Below, piece after piece: positions 35,366-44,718 of a stretch of DNA of 64,000 nt. This DNA is from Belliella aquatica (GTDB lineage: Bacteria; Bacteroidota; Bacteroidia; Cytophagales; Cyclobacteriaceae). Location: positions 1 to 64,000 of the forward strand of contig NZ_BMFD01000002.1 of assembly GCF_014637795.1 (NCBI RefSeq). Reading direction: 5' to 3'. Under the pieces are notes generated by a model, which had not been told where the DNA came from, made no database searches, and saw only the letters and a list, made by a program, of their open reading frames with translations. The translations under genes and the position numbers were made by a program. The stretch's first letter is position 1, and every line of letters starts with the position of its first letter.

Positions 35366-35926
35366 TTAGAGATTTTCAAGATTGGTTGTTCTTTTTAACT
35401 TCAATTGCTTGAAAAAGGAGGGAGTGACCCCTGTTACTTTTTTAAACTGACTTGAAAGATGGGCTACACTGCTATAGTGCAATTTGTACGCGATTTCAGA
35501 TAGATTTAATTCATCATATAAAAGAAGCTCTTTGACTTTCTCGATTTTATGAATGATGATGTATTGTTGTATCGTTAGTCCTTTTACTTCTGTGAATATA
35601 TTAGAAAGATAGGTATAATCATAACCTAATTTTTGACTGAGGTGAATAGAGAAGTTTTCTTTGGGCATTTCGTCCGAATAATGGATAATCTCTATTATAG
35701 AATTTTTGATCCTCTCGATCAGAATACTTTTCTTATCATCCATCAGCTCCAAGCCAGATTTCAACAAATTCTTATTCAGTTGCTCGCGTTGTTCTTGAGA
35801 TATGGGTTCGGCAAGTTCTACTGTACCCAACTCAACCTGATTATAGTCAATACCCAAACAGCAAAGTTCTTCTTTGACCACCATCTTACAACGAAGACTT
35901 ACCATGTATTTTATATGCAGTTTCAA
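35366..35926 (-). CDS. AraC-family regulator with small HMA-like N-terminus (paralogue 1)
   Basis: A 186-residue paralogue of the next gene. The N-terminus (KYMVSLRCKMVVKEELCCLG) resembles the MVCxRCxMVVKxELxxLG pattern of HMA-like AraC regulators, but the first Cys of CxxC is Ser. The single remaining Cys and the CC pair six residues later could bind a metal in another way. The AraC domain covers about 95-186 with LSEIAYKLHYSSVAHLSSQF. Separated by 24 bases from its paralogue, so they are co-transcribed. Confidence 0.85.
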   Translation of the reverse strand: MKLHIKYMVSLRCKMVVKEELCCLGIDYNQVELGTVELAEPISQEQREQLNKNLLKSGLELMDDKKSILIERIKNSIIEIIHYSDEMPKENFSIHLSQKLGYDYTYLSNIFTEVKGLTIQQYIIIHKIEKVKELLLYDELNLSEIAYKLHYSSVAHLSSQFKKVTGVTPSFFKQLKLKRTTNLENL

Positions 35927-36349
35927 AATTGATTGATCAGATTTAAGGAATTAAAATTGAAAGTCATCCATTGCCCTGCTAAGCATTTTCCCTTTCCTGT
36001 TATCATTATTCGTGTGATAGGCTTTTAAATTTTGGATGTGCATAAAGATGATCAATTTAAGTCGGTTATCAACCGTATGACAATTAATATTAGCTATAAT
36101 TTATAAAAAAATTAGAGCTAAAATGTACCCATACTGCTCAAATAACCAATTTTTAGTGATATCAACCGATCCTCAGACACATCTTACTAGGTAATGTTTA
36201 CCCACAATAATGATAGTTTGAGTCGTTATAACTGAATACGTTTTAAAGCTCTCTATTGAAGCTTATCAATTAATATTTATCTTTAAGAATTGAAACAAAA
36301 GCGATGTGGTTCAAAATTATATTTTAATAAATTTCAACACAGATAAATA
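35927..36349. other. Divergent intergenic region with two inverted repeats
   Basis: No gene is seen between the AraC pair and the CHY zinc-finger gene. Two palindromes are present: CGGTT (36063-36067) with AACCG (36071-36075), and a 13-base interrupted stem, TTAGCTATAATTT (36090-36102) with AAATTAGAGCTAA (36109-36121). Neither has a T tail on either strand, so operators for the AraC proteins are more likely than terminators. Confidence 0.5.
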
Positions 36350-36841
36350 ATGAAACGATTAACCTTAATTCCTCTTTTGATGTTGTTATTTTTTACTTCA
36401 TCTACCTTTGCTCAAAATAATGTGGATCAACCATTTAAATTTATTGAAATAGGAGAGGTGAGGGTTTTTGGTAAATCAGTGGATAAGCAAACACGCTGTG
36501 TACATTGGCATTCTGACTTAGATATCATCGCTATCAAATTCAAGTGCTGCGACAAATACTACCCTTGTTTTTCCTGTCACGAGGAAGAGGCAGATCACAA
36601 ACATACGGTTTGGCCAAAAGGAGAATTTGACGAAAAAGCAATTCTCTGCGGCGTTTGCGGACATGAACTGACCATCAAAGAATACATGGCCTCAGGCAAT
36701 ACCTGCACAAACTGCAAATCCAATTTCAATCCCGGCTGCAGCAATCATTATCACCTGTACTTTGACGTGGAAGAGAAGAAGGTGGAAGACGAAAACCCAG
36801 ATTTTTCAAGGATGAGATCAACTCTTAAAATAAAAAACTAA
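36350..36841 (+). CDS. CHY-type zinc-finger protein with a signal peptide
   Basis: A 163-residue protein. Residues 1-21 are a good signal peptide (LTLIPLLMLLFFTSSTFAQ). The rest is a full CHY zinc-finger (Hot13-like): TRCVHWHSDLDIIAIKFKCC, YPCFSCHEEEADH, CGVCGHELTIKEY and CTNCKSNFNPGCSNHYHLYF, with all Cys and His ligands present. Members are usually cytosolic or mitochondrial, so an exported copy is odd. There is no in-frame internal ATG that would drop the signal. It overlaps the response-regulator gene on the other strand by 4 bases at the stop codons. Confidence 0.9.
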   Translation: MKRLTLIPLLMLLFFTSSTFAQNNVDQPFKFIEIGEVRVFGKSVDKQTRCVHWHSDLDIIAIKFKCCDKYYPCFSCHEEEADHKHTVWPKGEFDEKAILCGVCGHELTIKEYMASGNTCTNCKSNFNPGCSNHYHLYFDVEEKKVEDENPDFSRMRSTLKIKN

Positions 36842-37485
36842 ATCAATCGCTTTTTCTTTGCCTCCTCGATCGCTTCAATTTTAGAGTGAACTTTTAATTT
36901 TTGATAAATATTTTCAATGTGCCGACGTACTGTATAAGGCGAGATAAAAAGATTCTCTGCAATTAAAGTGTAGGGAATTCCGGTGGATAGTTGCTCTAAA
37001 ACCTCTACTTCTCTTTTAGAAAGCTGAACTGAGCTTTCAATATCCGGTTGAACTACTTTTTTTATTGGCGTTCTTAAAAGATTCAAGGTTTTTAATGCTA
37101 TGGATGGAGTCATAGCTGCTCCACCATCTAGTGTTTGCTTAATTGCATTATGCAATTCCTGTGGTGCTGTTTCTTTTAAAAGATACCCATCTGCTCCTGC
37201 TTTTATAGCATTAAATATTTTTTCGTCATCATCAAAGACAGTAAGAATAATAATCTTGATTTGAGGATATCTGTTTTTAACTAATGCCGTTGTTTCTATA
37301 CCATTTAACAGTGGCATTTCTATATCCATAAGAATTAAATCAGTATTTCGAAAAGTTTGCAGTTTATCCAAACACTCTTTTCCATTTGTAGCAGTAAAGC
37401 CTATTGTAAAATCATCGAAAAAAGAGAGTTTTTCTCTCACACTCGTTATTAAAAAATTATTGTCATCTACAATAGCTATTTGCAT
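36838..37485 (-). CDS. NarL/LuxR-family response regulator
   Basis: A 215-residue regulator. The receiver (1-125) has D7/D8, the phospho-acceptor Asp54 in LMDIEMP, and LLKETAP in the switch region. The LuxR-type HTH (about 150-210) reads LSKREVEVLEQLSTGIPYT and LFISPYTVRRHIENIYQKL. Its kinase partner is the next gene upstream, 27 bases away. Confidence 0.94.
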   Translation of the reverse strand: MQIAIVDDNNFLITSVREKLSFFDDFTIGFTATNGKECLDKLQTFRNTDLILMDIEMPLLNGIETTALVKNRYPQIKIIILTVFDDDEKIFNAIKAGADGYLLKETAPQELHNAIKQTLDGGAAMTPSIALKTLNLLRTPIKKVVQPDIESSVQLSKREVEVLEQLSTGIPYTLIAENLFISPYTVRRHIENIYQKLKVHSKIEAIEEAKKKRLI

Positions 37486-37512
37486 TTTATTAAAAATTAA
37501 CGATTTTAAAAA

Positions 37513-39495
37513 CTAAATGACTGAAAAGGAAATCTTTGTTCCTTTTCCCAATTCTGATAAAATTCCCAATTCACTCCCGAGGTCTTCTGCTCGTTTCCTC
37601 ATATTCACTAAACCATTACCAACCTCTATTTCTTGCTCTATAAAACCTATACCATCATCAGTAATTCTAAAATTTATTCCACTATGATTATCAACTTCAA
37701 CAAAGATATGGTTTGCATTTGCATATTTTAGAGCATTATTTATTGCTTCTTGAATGATCCTAAAACTATTTAATCCTTGATTTGCAGTAAACGATGTTTT
37801 TTGGATCATTTCCTCGTCTACAAGAATTGAAATTATTATATGCGGCTGTGAATGTTTTGCTTTCTCAATGAAATTGGCTACCCTAGACTTCAAATCAACA
37901 AGGGAGATTTCGGACTTGTTCATGGCCCAGATAGTGTCTCTAAGTTCTTGTATGGCTTCATTTGCAAAAAGTGCTATCTGATTTAGCTTAACCGAAAGTT
38001 GTAAATTGCTCTCTTCAAGAAAATATTTTGTTGTGTAAATAGAAGATACAATAAATGAAAGTTGTGCACCAATGTTATCATGCAAATCTCTAGATATCAA
38101 CAACCTCTGTTCATGAAGCCTATTTTGCGTCTCAATTTTTTCAAAGGCAAGTTTGAGATCAATATCCTTTTGTTGCTTAATGTTTTTTAGCAACTGTTGC
38201 TTATAAAGTAGAAACCCAAGAAGACCTATGATTATTGCAAAAGCTAATAACCCAAATATCCATAGGTTTCTGTTTTTTAAAACGAGCTGATCTTCAGCTA
38301 TTTTTGCATTTTGAATCAAGATTTGATTCTCTTTTTCAGCAGTTTCATATTGGATTGTTAGCTCGTTTAGCTGATTGATCTTTTCAATAGAAAGCCTTTC
38401 ATCTTCATTGATCTTATATTTTTCATAATAGGAGAGTGCTGTTTTGAAATCTCCTTTTTTACGATACAACTCATTTAGCCTTAAATAAACTTCCGATAAG
38501 TATGAAATTTGACTTGTTTGAAGTAATTCTTCTAAAACTCCTTTAAGTACAGTCTCTGACTTTCCTAAATTACCTTTTTCAAGATAAATTTTCCCTAAAT
38601 TTATTTTTGTGACATACCTATTATTTTCAGGTTCTTCCAATGCAAGTAATGTATATTTCTCCGCTAGATCATAATCACCTATTTTGATATAAGTATTTCC
38701 AATATTTGAATACCAAGAATAGAGAAACATCGAATTAGGGCTTTTTTTGAAATATTCAATAGCTTTCAAATTATAGGTAATCGCCTTTTCATAATCCTTC
38801 AATTCATCATATGCTATTCCTATTAAACCATAATTTCTACCTATGTATTCCTCTTTTTGAACACCATTAATCTCCAAGCCTTTTTCATACCATTCAATCG
38901 CTTTTTGGTATTCTCCAGTACGGTCATAGGTATAACCAATTTGAAGAATGGCATTCAGTTCCTTATCTCTACTGGATAACACTTTTCTTATTTTCAACTC
39001 TTTTAGACCTGTTTTTAGCGCTTCTTTATATTGTCCCTTATTTGCCAAAAGCATTTGCTTGTAATAAAGAGCATCCGCTGCTATAGAGTCATTTAATCCG
39101 ATCAATTTATTAAAAGTAGAATCAAGAAAATAAATAGCTTTATCCTCTTCTTCTATAAATCGATAAAATAGCGCTTTTTCAAAAAAAAGTTCTCCTTTAA
39201 TTTCTTCCGATGAAGCATATAAAATAGCCTGGTCAAGAAAAAATAGCACACTATCTGGTTCATTTGCGACATATCGATATGCCATTTGAAGCAAAATTTT
39301 AGATTTTTCTGATAGTTCGCTGGCTTCAAGGACTTGTTTTAAGCTATCTTTTTCAGAAATTTTTACTTCGCTTATTCCATTTTGAAAGAACCCTAAACAA
39401 AAAATGACAAGAAGATAAAATTTTAAAACATAAATCTTACTTTGTTCTACGGCCATATTTTTATGAATTACACCTTGTAAATTGGCATTTTTCAT
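37513..39495 (-). CDS. TPR-containing sensor histidine kinase (NarL partner)
   Basis: A 660-residue kinase. A signal region (about 23-42, IYVLKFYLLVIFCLGFFQNG) is followed by about seven TPR-like repeats (about 70-380; GYTYDRTGEYQKAIEWYEKG and GNTYIKIGDYDLAEKYTLLA). Then come one membrane helix (about 408-428, LWIFGLLAFAIIIGLLGFLL), a HisKA_3 dimer domain with RLLISRDLHDNIGAQLSFI carrying the phospho-His, and a HATPase domain with INNALKYANA and DDGIGF. The TPRs should face the periplasm as the sensing part. Pairs with the regulator at 36838-37485. An internal ATG 14 codons on would give a cleaner signal peptide. Confidence 0.92.
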   Translation of the reverse strand: MKNANLQGVIHKNMAVEQSKIYVLKFYLLVIFCLGFFQNGISEVKISEKDSLKQVLEASELSEKSKILLQMAYRYVANEPDSVLFFLDQAILYASSEEIKGELFFEKALFYRFIEEEDKAIYFLDSTFNKLIGLNDSIAADALYYKQMLLANKGQYKEALKTGLKELKIRKVLSSRDKELNAILQIGYTYDRTGEYQKAIEWYEKGLEINGVQKEEYIGRNYGLIGIAYDELKDYEKAITYNLKAIEYFKKSPNSMFLYSWYSNIGNTYIKIGDYDLAEKYTLLALEEPENNRYVTKINLGKIYLEKGNLGKSETVLKGVLEELLQTSQISYLSEVYLRLNELYRKKGDFKTALSYYEKYKINEDERLSIEKINQLNELTIQYETAEKENQILIQNAKIAEDQLVLKNRNLWIFGLLAFAIIIGLLGFLLYKQQLLKNIKQQKDIDLKLAFEKIETQNRLHEQRLLISRDLHDNIGAQLSFIVSSIYTTKYFLEESNLQLSVKLNQIALFANEAIQELRDTIWAMNKSEISLVDLKSRVANFIEKAKHSQPHIIISILVDEEMIQKTSFTANQGLNSFRIIQEAINNALKYANANHIFVEVDNHSGINFRITDDGIGFIEQEIEVGNGLVNMRKRAEDLGSELGILSELGKGTKISFSVI

Positions 39496-39543
39496 GTTTA
39501 CAACAAAGTGAATTGCAAAAAATCATAATCGAATGACAAAGGA

Positions 39544-40569
39544 TCAATTGCTATTTGAGTGTTCTAAGAATGTAGAAATGAAAATCTCTAAATAATCATC
39601 AATTGCAAGAGTCACTTTTTCGATATAAGCTGCTCTATCTGCCTTGACTGGGTTAGTAATTGTAATCTCTTTTTTTTGTGCATAAATGATTCCTGAACCC
39701 CAATCTGTTCTGAATTCACCAACGGCCCGGTTCTTAATTTTTTCTCTGGGAATTACGCCTTCAATTTCAAAAGCCTTATAATTCTTGGGAGAAAAGACAA
39801 TACTAGATTCCAAATTTCCCAACTTACCACCGCCTTTCCAGCTGATAGCACTTTTATATGGATAGGCACCTAATCCAAATTCACCTTTCAACTCTGATGA
39901 ACCACCAGCTTTTCTATCTTCCATGATTTCCGCAAAAGTGATGTTCATACCGAAATCCAAAACAGGCACATTTCCAAGCTGATCTGATATTTTGCCAACA
40001 TTGTCTCTTATACTTCCTTTTTCAAGCAATTGACCCATTGGAAGATTTCCAAGTATTTTAGATTGCTTTGAAACTGCCTCTTTAACATCTTTTACCCCTT
40101 CATTAAAATTAGATGTAACATCAAAGAATATAGTTCCTGTAGGCTGAGTGTAAACAAATCCATTCTTGTAACTGAATTCTCCACCTACCGTAGTATTCAC
40201 TTTTTGTTGGAATTCCTCAATCTTTTTTGCCTCTTCATGAGCAATAACCTCGATTCCCGCAGCAGTCAGTTTAGCTATCACTTTTTTGTATGCATTATCG
40301 GTAATGCTTTGAATATCGGCCTCAGTAAGTTCACTATCCAAGCCTGCCGTCATTGAAATTTTTGTAGATGCTTTCCTATCAAATCCCGTTGTATTGCTCT
40401 CTATAATTGTCTGATAACCGATGTTAAACTCTCTGAAATAGACTTTCTTTGGTGCATTTTTCAATTTTTTTGCTCCAAATTCATCGATTCTAACATCTGA
40501 TTTCGAAATAATTGGTGTATCGGCTAAAAATGGAAGGAAAAATAGACAGAGGTACATGATTGGTTTCAT
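39544..40569 (-). CDS. Hypothetical exported protein
   Basis: A 341-residue protein with a signal peptide (MYLCLFFLPFLADTP) and a mature part of mixed strands and helices with no domain I can name. Some features recur in periplasmic or surface proteins with an unusual N-terminal linker (LKNAPKKVYFREFNIGYQTI). It lies 48 bases upstream of the TPR kinase on the same strand, so it may be regulated or sensed by that system; this is inference. Confidence 0.7.
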   Translation of the reverse strand: MKPIMYLCLFFLPFLADTPIISKSDVRIDEFGAKKLKNAPKKVYFREFNIGYQTIIESNTTGFDRKASTKISMTAGLDSELTEADIQSITDNAYKKVIAKLTAAGIEVIAHEEAKKIEEFQQKVNTTVGGEFSYKNGFVYTQPTGTIFFDVTSNFNEGVKDVKEAVSKQSKILGNLPMGQLLEKGSIRDNVGKISDQLGNVPVLDFGMNITFAEIMEDRKAGGSSELKGEFGLGAYPYKSAISWKGGGKLGNLESSIVFSPKNYKAFEIEGVIPREKIKNRAVGEFRTDWGSGIIYAQKKEITITNPVKADRAAYIEKVTLAIDDYLEIFISTFLEHSNSN

Positions 40570-41261
40570 AGCTGAAAATTTTTGGTTGTGGATTTGAATT
40601 ATAATTTGTTGCTTGACATCACTAATATTTACAAAGAATAAATACCTCTAAACTGTTAAGTATCATATGAATAGTACAGACAAAGAAGCGCTGATTAGCA
40701 ATATGCAATATTAATTGAAAGCTTAAAGTCTTGGAATAGGGCATATGCCCCATTTTAAAAAAACAATATTTTCAAATAACCATTAAAAGGTAAGAAGCGA
40801 AGCCTTTTAGCGTAATGAAGTAGTAAGGTGGTGAATATACACCCTCTCTTATTATTTTTAATATGCATATCCGCTTTCATGCCAGTAGCCATCCAAAATA
40901 ATGTAATTATCATATTTAGATCATCAGTTGACTCTTGTCCGTGGAGGCTGTTGACAATTATCCGCTATAATTCAGGTTTTAATCTTAGATACTGACGTAA
41001 TTGCGGATAATCATAATTTTTAAATTTTTGGAATGTTATAGCAAATACACTCTTGACTAATAAATTGTCTTTTATTTATATAAAAAGTAAAAAAAATACC
41101 CACAACAGGGTATTTTTTTTACTCTTAATTTTTAATAATTTTATTGTGTTATTTTAATTTACTACACTTAATATCAGTCTTTTAATTTCCACTATAGACT
41201 GTACACCAAGAGCGTTTTTATCGATTAATTTTTATAGTATATAACTTAAATATTTAAAACT
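40570..41261. other. Divergent intergenic region, possible small RNA
   Basis: Between two divergent genes, with no clear protein frame; one 15-codon frame from 40667 is too short to support. It contains a 12-base palindrome GGGCATATGCCC (40739-40750), a separated inverted repeat ATTATCCGC/GCGGATAAT (about 40957 and 41012), and the strong terminator described next. A terminator in a divergent gap with no gene feeding it points to a short transcript from the plus strand. Confidence 0.45.
41086..41123 (+). terminator. Strong terminator-like hairpin with no annotated gene upstream
   Basis: A perfect 16-base stem, AGTAAAAAAAATACCC (41086-41101) with GGGTATTTTTTTTACT (41108-41123), around the loop ACAACA. 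It sits 139 bases before the astacin gene and after a gap of about 500 bases with no gene. It could end a small RNA or act as an attenuator in a long astacin leader. Confidence 0.6.
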
Positions 41262-44210
41262 ATGAATAAAAATAGGTTTTCAATTCATTCAAGACAAAAA
41301 AGTTTAGGGAAACTAAAAGTCGCAGTAGAAAAGGATTCAAAGGGAAAAGAAGCAATGACAATCAATAGGATCAATGCATCATCAACCCTTATTGATTCAA
41401 ATTTAGATCGTGCCACAGCTCTTAAGAAGGCCAAAGAATATGAATTAACGGGCGTTCCCATTGATATAGTGGTAAGTCCGGCGATCTTAAAAACAACAGA
41501 AGATGGTCAAATAGTACATTTTGATTTTAGTACAGGTGAAGCTTATGATCCAAATCAAAAGATTATTGGAAAAATAACGGGTGGAGAATTGATCAATGGA
41601 ACAGCCGATGATAAAAGACTAAGGATAATCACAAGGTTTGGAAGGAAGTCGACAAGTCTTAATAAAAAATCCTTAAAATTTGGACCCTCTCAATCTAATG
41701 TGCATTTTAATATTCCTTTGAAATTTAGCCAAGCTTCTATTTTTGTCGCAGAGTTAAGATTTTTAGTAAGCAGTTTCAATGAAACGAGAATTAACTTATT
41801 GGAAGGACAGTCTCCCGGTTTTTCAATTTCAATGAGGAAATACCAAAACAAATATTACCTCCATTATTCAGTAGCGACTAATGAGGGTTGGAAAAGCTTC
41901 TCACACTATGCTACGCCAGTAAGTTTAAACAGATGGCATGAGGCTGCATTCATTTTTAAGTCAGGAGAAATATCGGTTATTCTTGATGGCCATCTAATCT
42001 CACAAGGTATCGTTCCTGCTAAAAAGCTAATTTCGGTAGGCAATGGAGGAATTTACTTAGGCACTTGGGTGGATGGAAGAAGAAATCAATTTAATGGTAA
42101 AGTTGAATTTATGCGACTATGGTCTAAAATTCCAAATCACATACTTAATTCTTACCAAACCAATCAAGAATTGGATAAATTACAATCATGTGGATACAAA
42201 TTAGATGTAAATGCAACCATAAAAACTGGTGAGTTCATTTTCCCTGGAGAGTCAGTGCCTACTCGTGTACGCTATCGTTCCTTAGATGGCATGGTTGTAT
42301 TAGATGGCGGAAATATCCTCGGTAAGGAATCTGATCTTCTGGCAGAGGTCAAAAATTCGACTGCTCCAGCTTCTTCTTCTCAAGATAAACCATACGATGG
42401 ACTTCGAACCTCTCGCCAAGCTTTATTAGCAGTTTCCGGCACAAATAAGCTCTGGGATAATGGGATATTTTATTACCAAACTTCTAGACTTAGTAGCCTT
42501 TTACAGAACAGGTTAGATGAGGCCATTGAAACGTTGGAAAAAGAAACCAATATCAGGTTTGTACCTGCCTCTAGTTATCATAAAGATGTTGTAATTATCA
42601 AAATCAATAATGATGCTGGAAATCATAAAGTTTCTTATTCCACTGGCTTAGGCAGGACTGGCGGTAAGCAATACATCGCTTTATATGAATTGGCTACTGT
42701 TTCTACCATAATTCATGAAATATTTCATGCACTCGGTGTGATGCACGAACAATGCAGAAATGATAGAGATGCCTATATTGATATTCATTGGGATAACATG
42801 GATTTTGGGAAAAACAATGAAGATGAAAAAAGTGTCAAATATCAATTCGAAAAATTCCCAAATAGCAGAGATATGGGTCCTTATGATTTTAACTCTATAA
42901 TGCATTATCACAATACAGCATTTGGTAAAGATGACCCAAGCGGAAATAATAAGTTGATTACGATCACAACTAAATCTGGGGCAGTAATAAGCAAAATAAA
43001 TAGATATCCTTATTTAAGCACCAATGATATACAGCAAATTAATAAACTTTACCCAATCAGTACCTCATTTGACGGGGGACATACTTGGGGAAGTAGTGCT
43101 TATACAACTGGTATTGCCTTTGGAGATATCAATGGCGATGGTGCTGATGAATTACTAGTAGCGAGAAAACATGGATCTGGACCAAGATTTTTCTTCTTCA
43201 ATAGTGAAAAAGGAAGTGAACCATATGAAGAATTAGCTTCTGGTGGAAATAGTTGGGGAAGCGGAGCTTATGCTACTTGTATCGCAGCAGGTGATGTGGA
43301 TGGTGATGGTATCGATGAAGTAATTATCGGAAGGAAAAGTAGCACAAATATGCGATTTGAAATACGAAAGTATAATCATTCCAGCCCAGAAAAATCTATT
43401 CAATTGTTTGAAGGAGGAAAGGAATGGGGAGATCAATATTACACGACTGGAGTTGCTATTTCAAAAGATCAAAGAGGTAGAATATTAATCGGTGTATGTC
43501 GAAGAGCAGGTTCAAATGCAAGGTTTTTCATTTATGGAGGAGCTAGAGAGAATTTTAAACTTCTTTTTCAAGGTGGTGGAGATTGGGGCAAAGGAAATTA
43601 TGCTACTGGTATAGCTTTTGGTGATGTAGACGGTGACGGATACCTTGAAGTAGGAGTAACAAGATATGCCAAGTCTGGACCTAGATTTTTGATATATAAA
43701 TCCCATAATGGGAATTACGAATCTTTCAATGTTTTACACTCTGGTGGTATGGATTGGGGTGATTCTTATTACGCTACCGCTATTGCTTTTGGAGATATAG
43801 ACGGTGACGGTAAGCAAGAAATAGGTGTAACCAGGAAAGCTTCAAGTAATGCTCGATTCTTTATATATGGAAATGCTTCACAAAATTTTAGGCTTAGACA
43901 TTCAGGTGGAAAAGATTGGGGAGGAGCTTATTATGCAAATAGTATAGCGATGGCGGATGTGGATAATGATGGTCGCGATGAAATTCTTGTGGGGAGATAT
44001 GCCAATTCAAATGCAAGATATTTTCTTTACGACGATAGCAGAAATGATTATGAATTATTGGCTGATGGAGGCAAAAATTGGGGCAATGGTTATTATGCAT
44101 CTGCTGTTGCTCTTGGCAATACAAGAGGAGGTACCTCTGATCCTTTTATAGGAATAGGTAGAAAAGCAGGATCAAATGGGCGTTTTTCAATCTTCAACTT
44201 TAAACCTTAA
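41262..44210 (+). CDS. Astacin-family (M12A) metalloprotease with LamG-like domain and seven-repeat propeller
   Basis: A 982-residue protein. Residues about 140-290 resemble a LamG/concanavalin domain (WHEAAFIFKSGEISVILDGH and GGIYLGTWVDGRRNQF). The astacin domain has the zinc motif HEIFHALGVMHE (H485, E486, H489, H495) and the Met-turn SIMHYH (M547 with Tyr549 as the family's extra ligand). Residues about 602-982 form seven repeats of 48-57 residues with GGxxWGxxxYA, an FGDxDGDG calcium-type loop and RFFIY, hence a likely seven-bladed propeller. No signal peptide is visible: the N-terminus is basic and polar (MNKNRFSIHSRQKSLGKLKV), and no T9SS C-terminal signal is plain. Export by an unusual route, a mis-set start or a cytosolic role must be considered. 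Confidence 0.93.
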   Translation: MNKNRFSIHSRQKSLGKLKVAVEKDSKGKEAMTINRINASSTLIDSNLDRATALKKAKEYELTGVPIDIVVSPAILKTTEDGQIVHFDFSTGEAYDPNQKIIGKITGGELINGTADDKRLRIITRFGRKSTSLNKKSLKFGPSQSNVHFNIPLKFSQASIFVAELRFLVSSFNETRINLLEGQSPGFSISMRKYQNKYYLHYSVATNEGWKSFSHYATPVSLNRWHEAAFIFKSGEISVILDGHLISQGIVPAKKLISVGNGGIYLGTWVDGRRNQFNGKVEFMRLWSKIPNHILNSYQTNQELDKLQSCGYKLDVNATIKTGEFIFPGESVPTRVRYRSLDGMVVLDGGNILGKESDLLAEVKNSTAPASSSQDKPYDGLRTSRQALLAVSGTNKLWDNGIFYYQTSRLSSLLQNRLDEAIETLEKETNIRFVPASSYHKDVVIIKINNDAGNHKVSYSTGLGRTGGKQYIALYELATVSTIIHEIFHALGVMHEQCRNDRDAYIDIHWDNMDFGKNNEDEKSVKYQFEKFPNSRDMGPYDFNSIMHYHNTAFGKDDPSGNNKLITITTKSGAVISKINRYPYLSTNDIQQINKLYPISTSFDGGHTWGSSAYTTGIAFGDINGDGADELLVARKHGSGPRFFFFNSEKGSEPYEELASGGNSWGSGAYATCIAAGDVDGDGIDEVIIGRKSSTNMRFEIRKYNHSSPEKSIQLFEGGKEWGDQYYTTGVAISKDQRGRILIGVCRRAGSNARFFIYGGARENFKLLFQGGGDWGKGNYATGIAFGDVDGDGYLEVGVTRYAKSGPRFLIYKSHNGNYESFNVLHSGGMDWGDSYYATAIAFGDIDGDGKQEIGVTRKASSNARFFIYGNASQNFRLRHSGGKDWGGAYYANSIAMADVDNDGRDEILVGRYANSNARYFLYDDSRNDYELLADGGKNWGNGYYASAVALGNTRGGTSDPFIGIGRKAGSNGRFSIFNFKP

Positions 44211-44718
44211 TCTCTCCAAAATTTCTTTTACTAACTGCTCCTCGATACTTGTATTGAGGAGCAGTTTTGATTGAAATTCGTTTGTTTTCACTTGAAACTT
44301 GATCAATTAGTTTTTCGCAACTTTCTATCCAACATTACAAGCAATAACTTCCTGATTTTTTTCATAGGTATAACCTTAACCTTACGCTAGTATCTCAAAG
44401 GATTGACCTAATGAGCTTACTTTTAAGCTAATGAAAAAGGTACGCGTTTATGAAGGGGCATGCGAAGCTTGCAACAAGATCTAACCATTTTTAACTCAAA
44501 GCAACTGAATCTAAATTTAATTGGGAACAAGTCAAATATCCTTTATTGACCATTTACCTTAAATTTCCACAATTCAATTTACTTACCCTTTTCCTAAAAC
44601 AGTGGCGGAATTAACCCAATTCACTTTGCTGCTGTCAATGAAAAAACCTCCTACTCAATTACCAAGATTTCTATGTGATCCCAAGTACCCACTCACAATA
44701 TTAATTTGAGATTTATTC
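44211..44718. other. Gene-free region after the astacin gene
   Basis: It begins with the astacin terminator (44233-44266). Beyond that the DNA is AT-rich with no plausible gene, repeat or RNA seen. Confidence 0.5.
44233..44266 (+). terminator. Intrinsic terminator of the astacin gene
   Basis: An 11-base stem, AACTGCTCCTC (44233-44243) with GAGGAGCAGTT (44256-44266), followed by TTGATT. It lies 23 bases after the stop codon. Confidence 0.75.
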
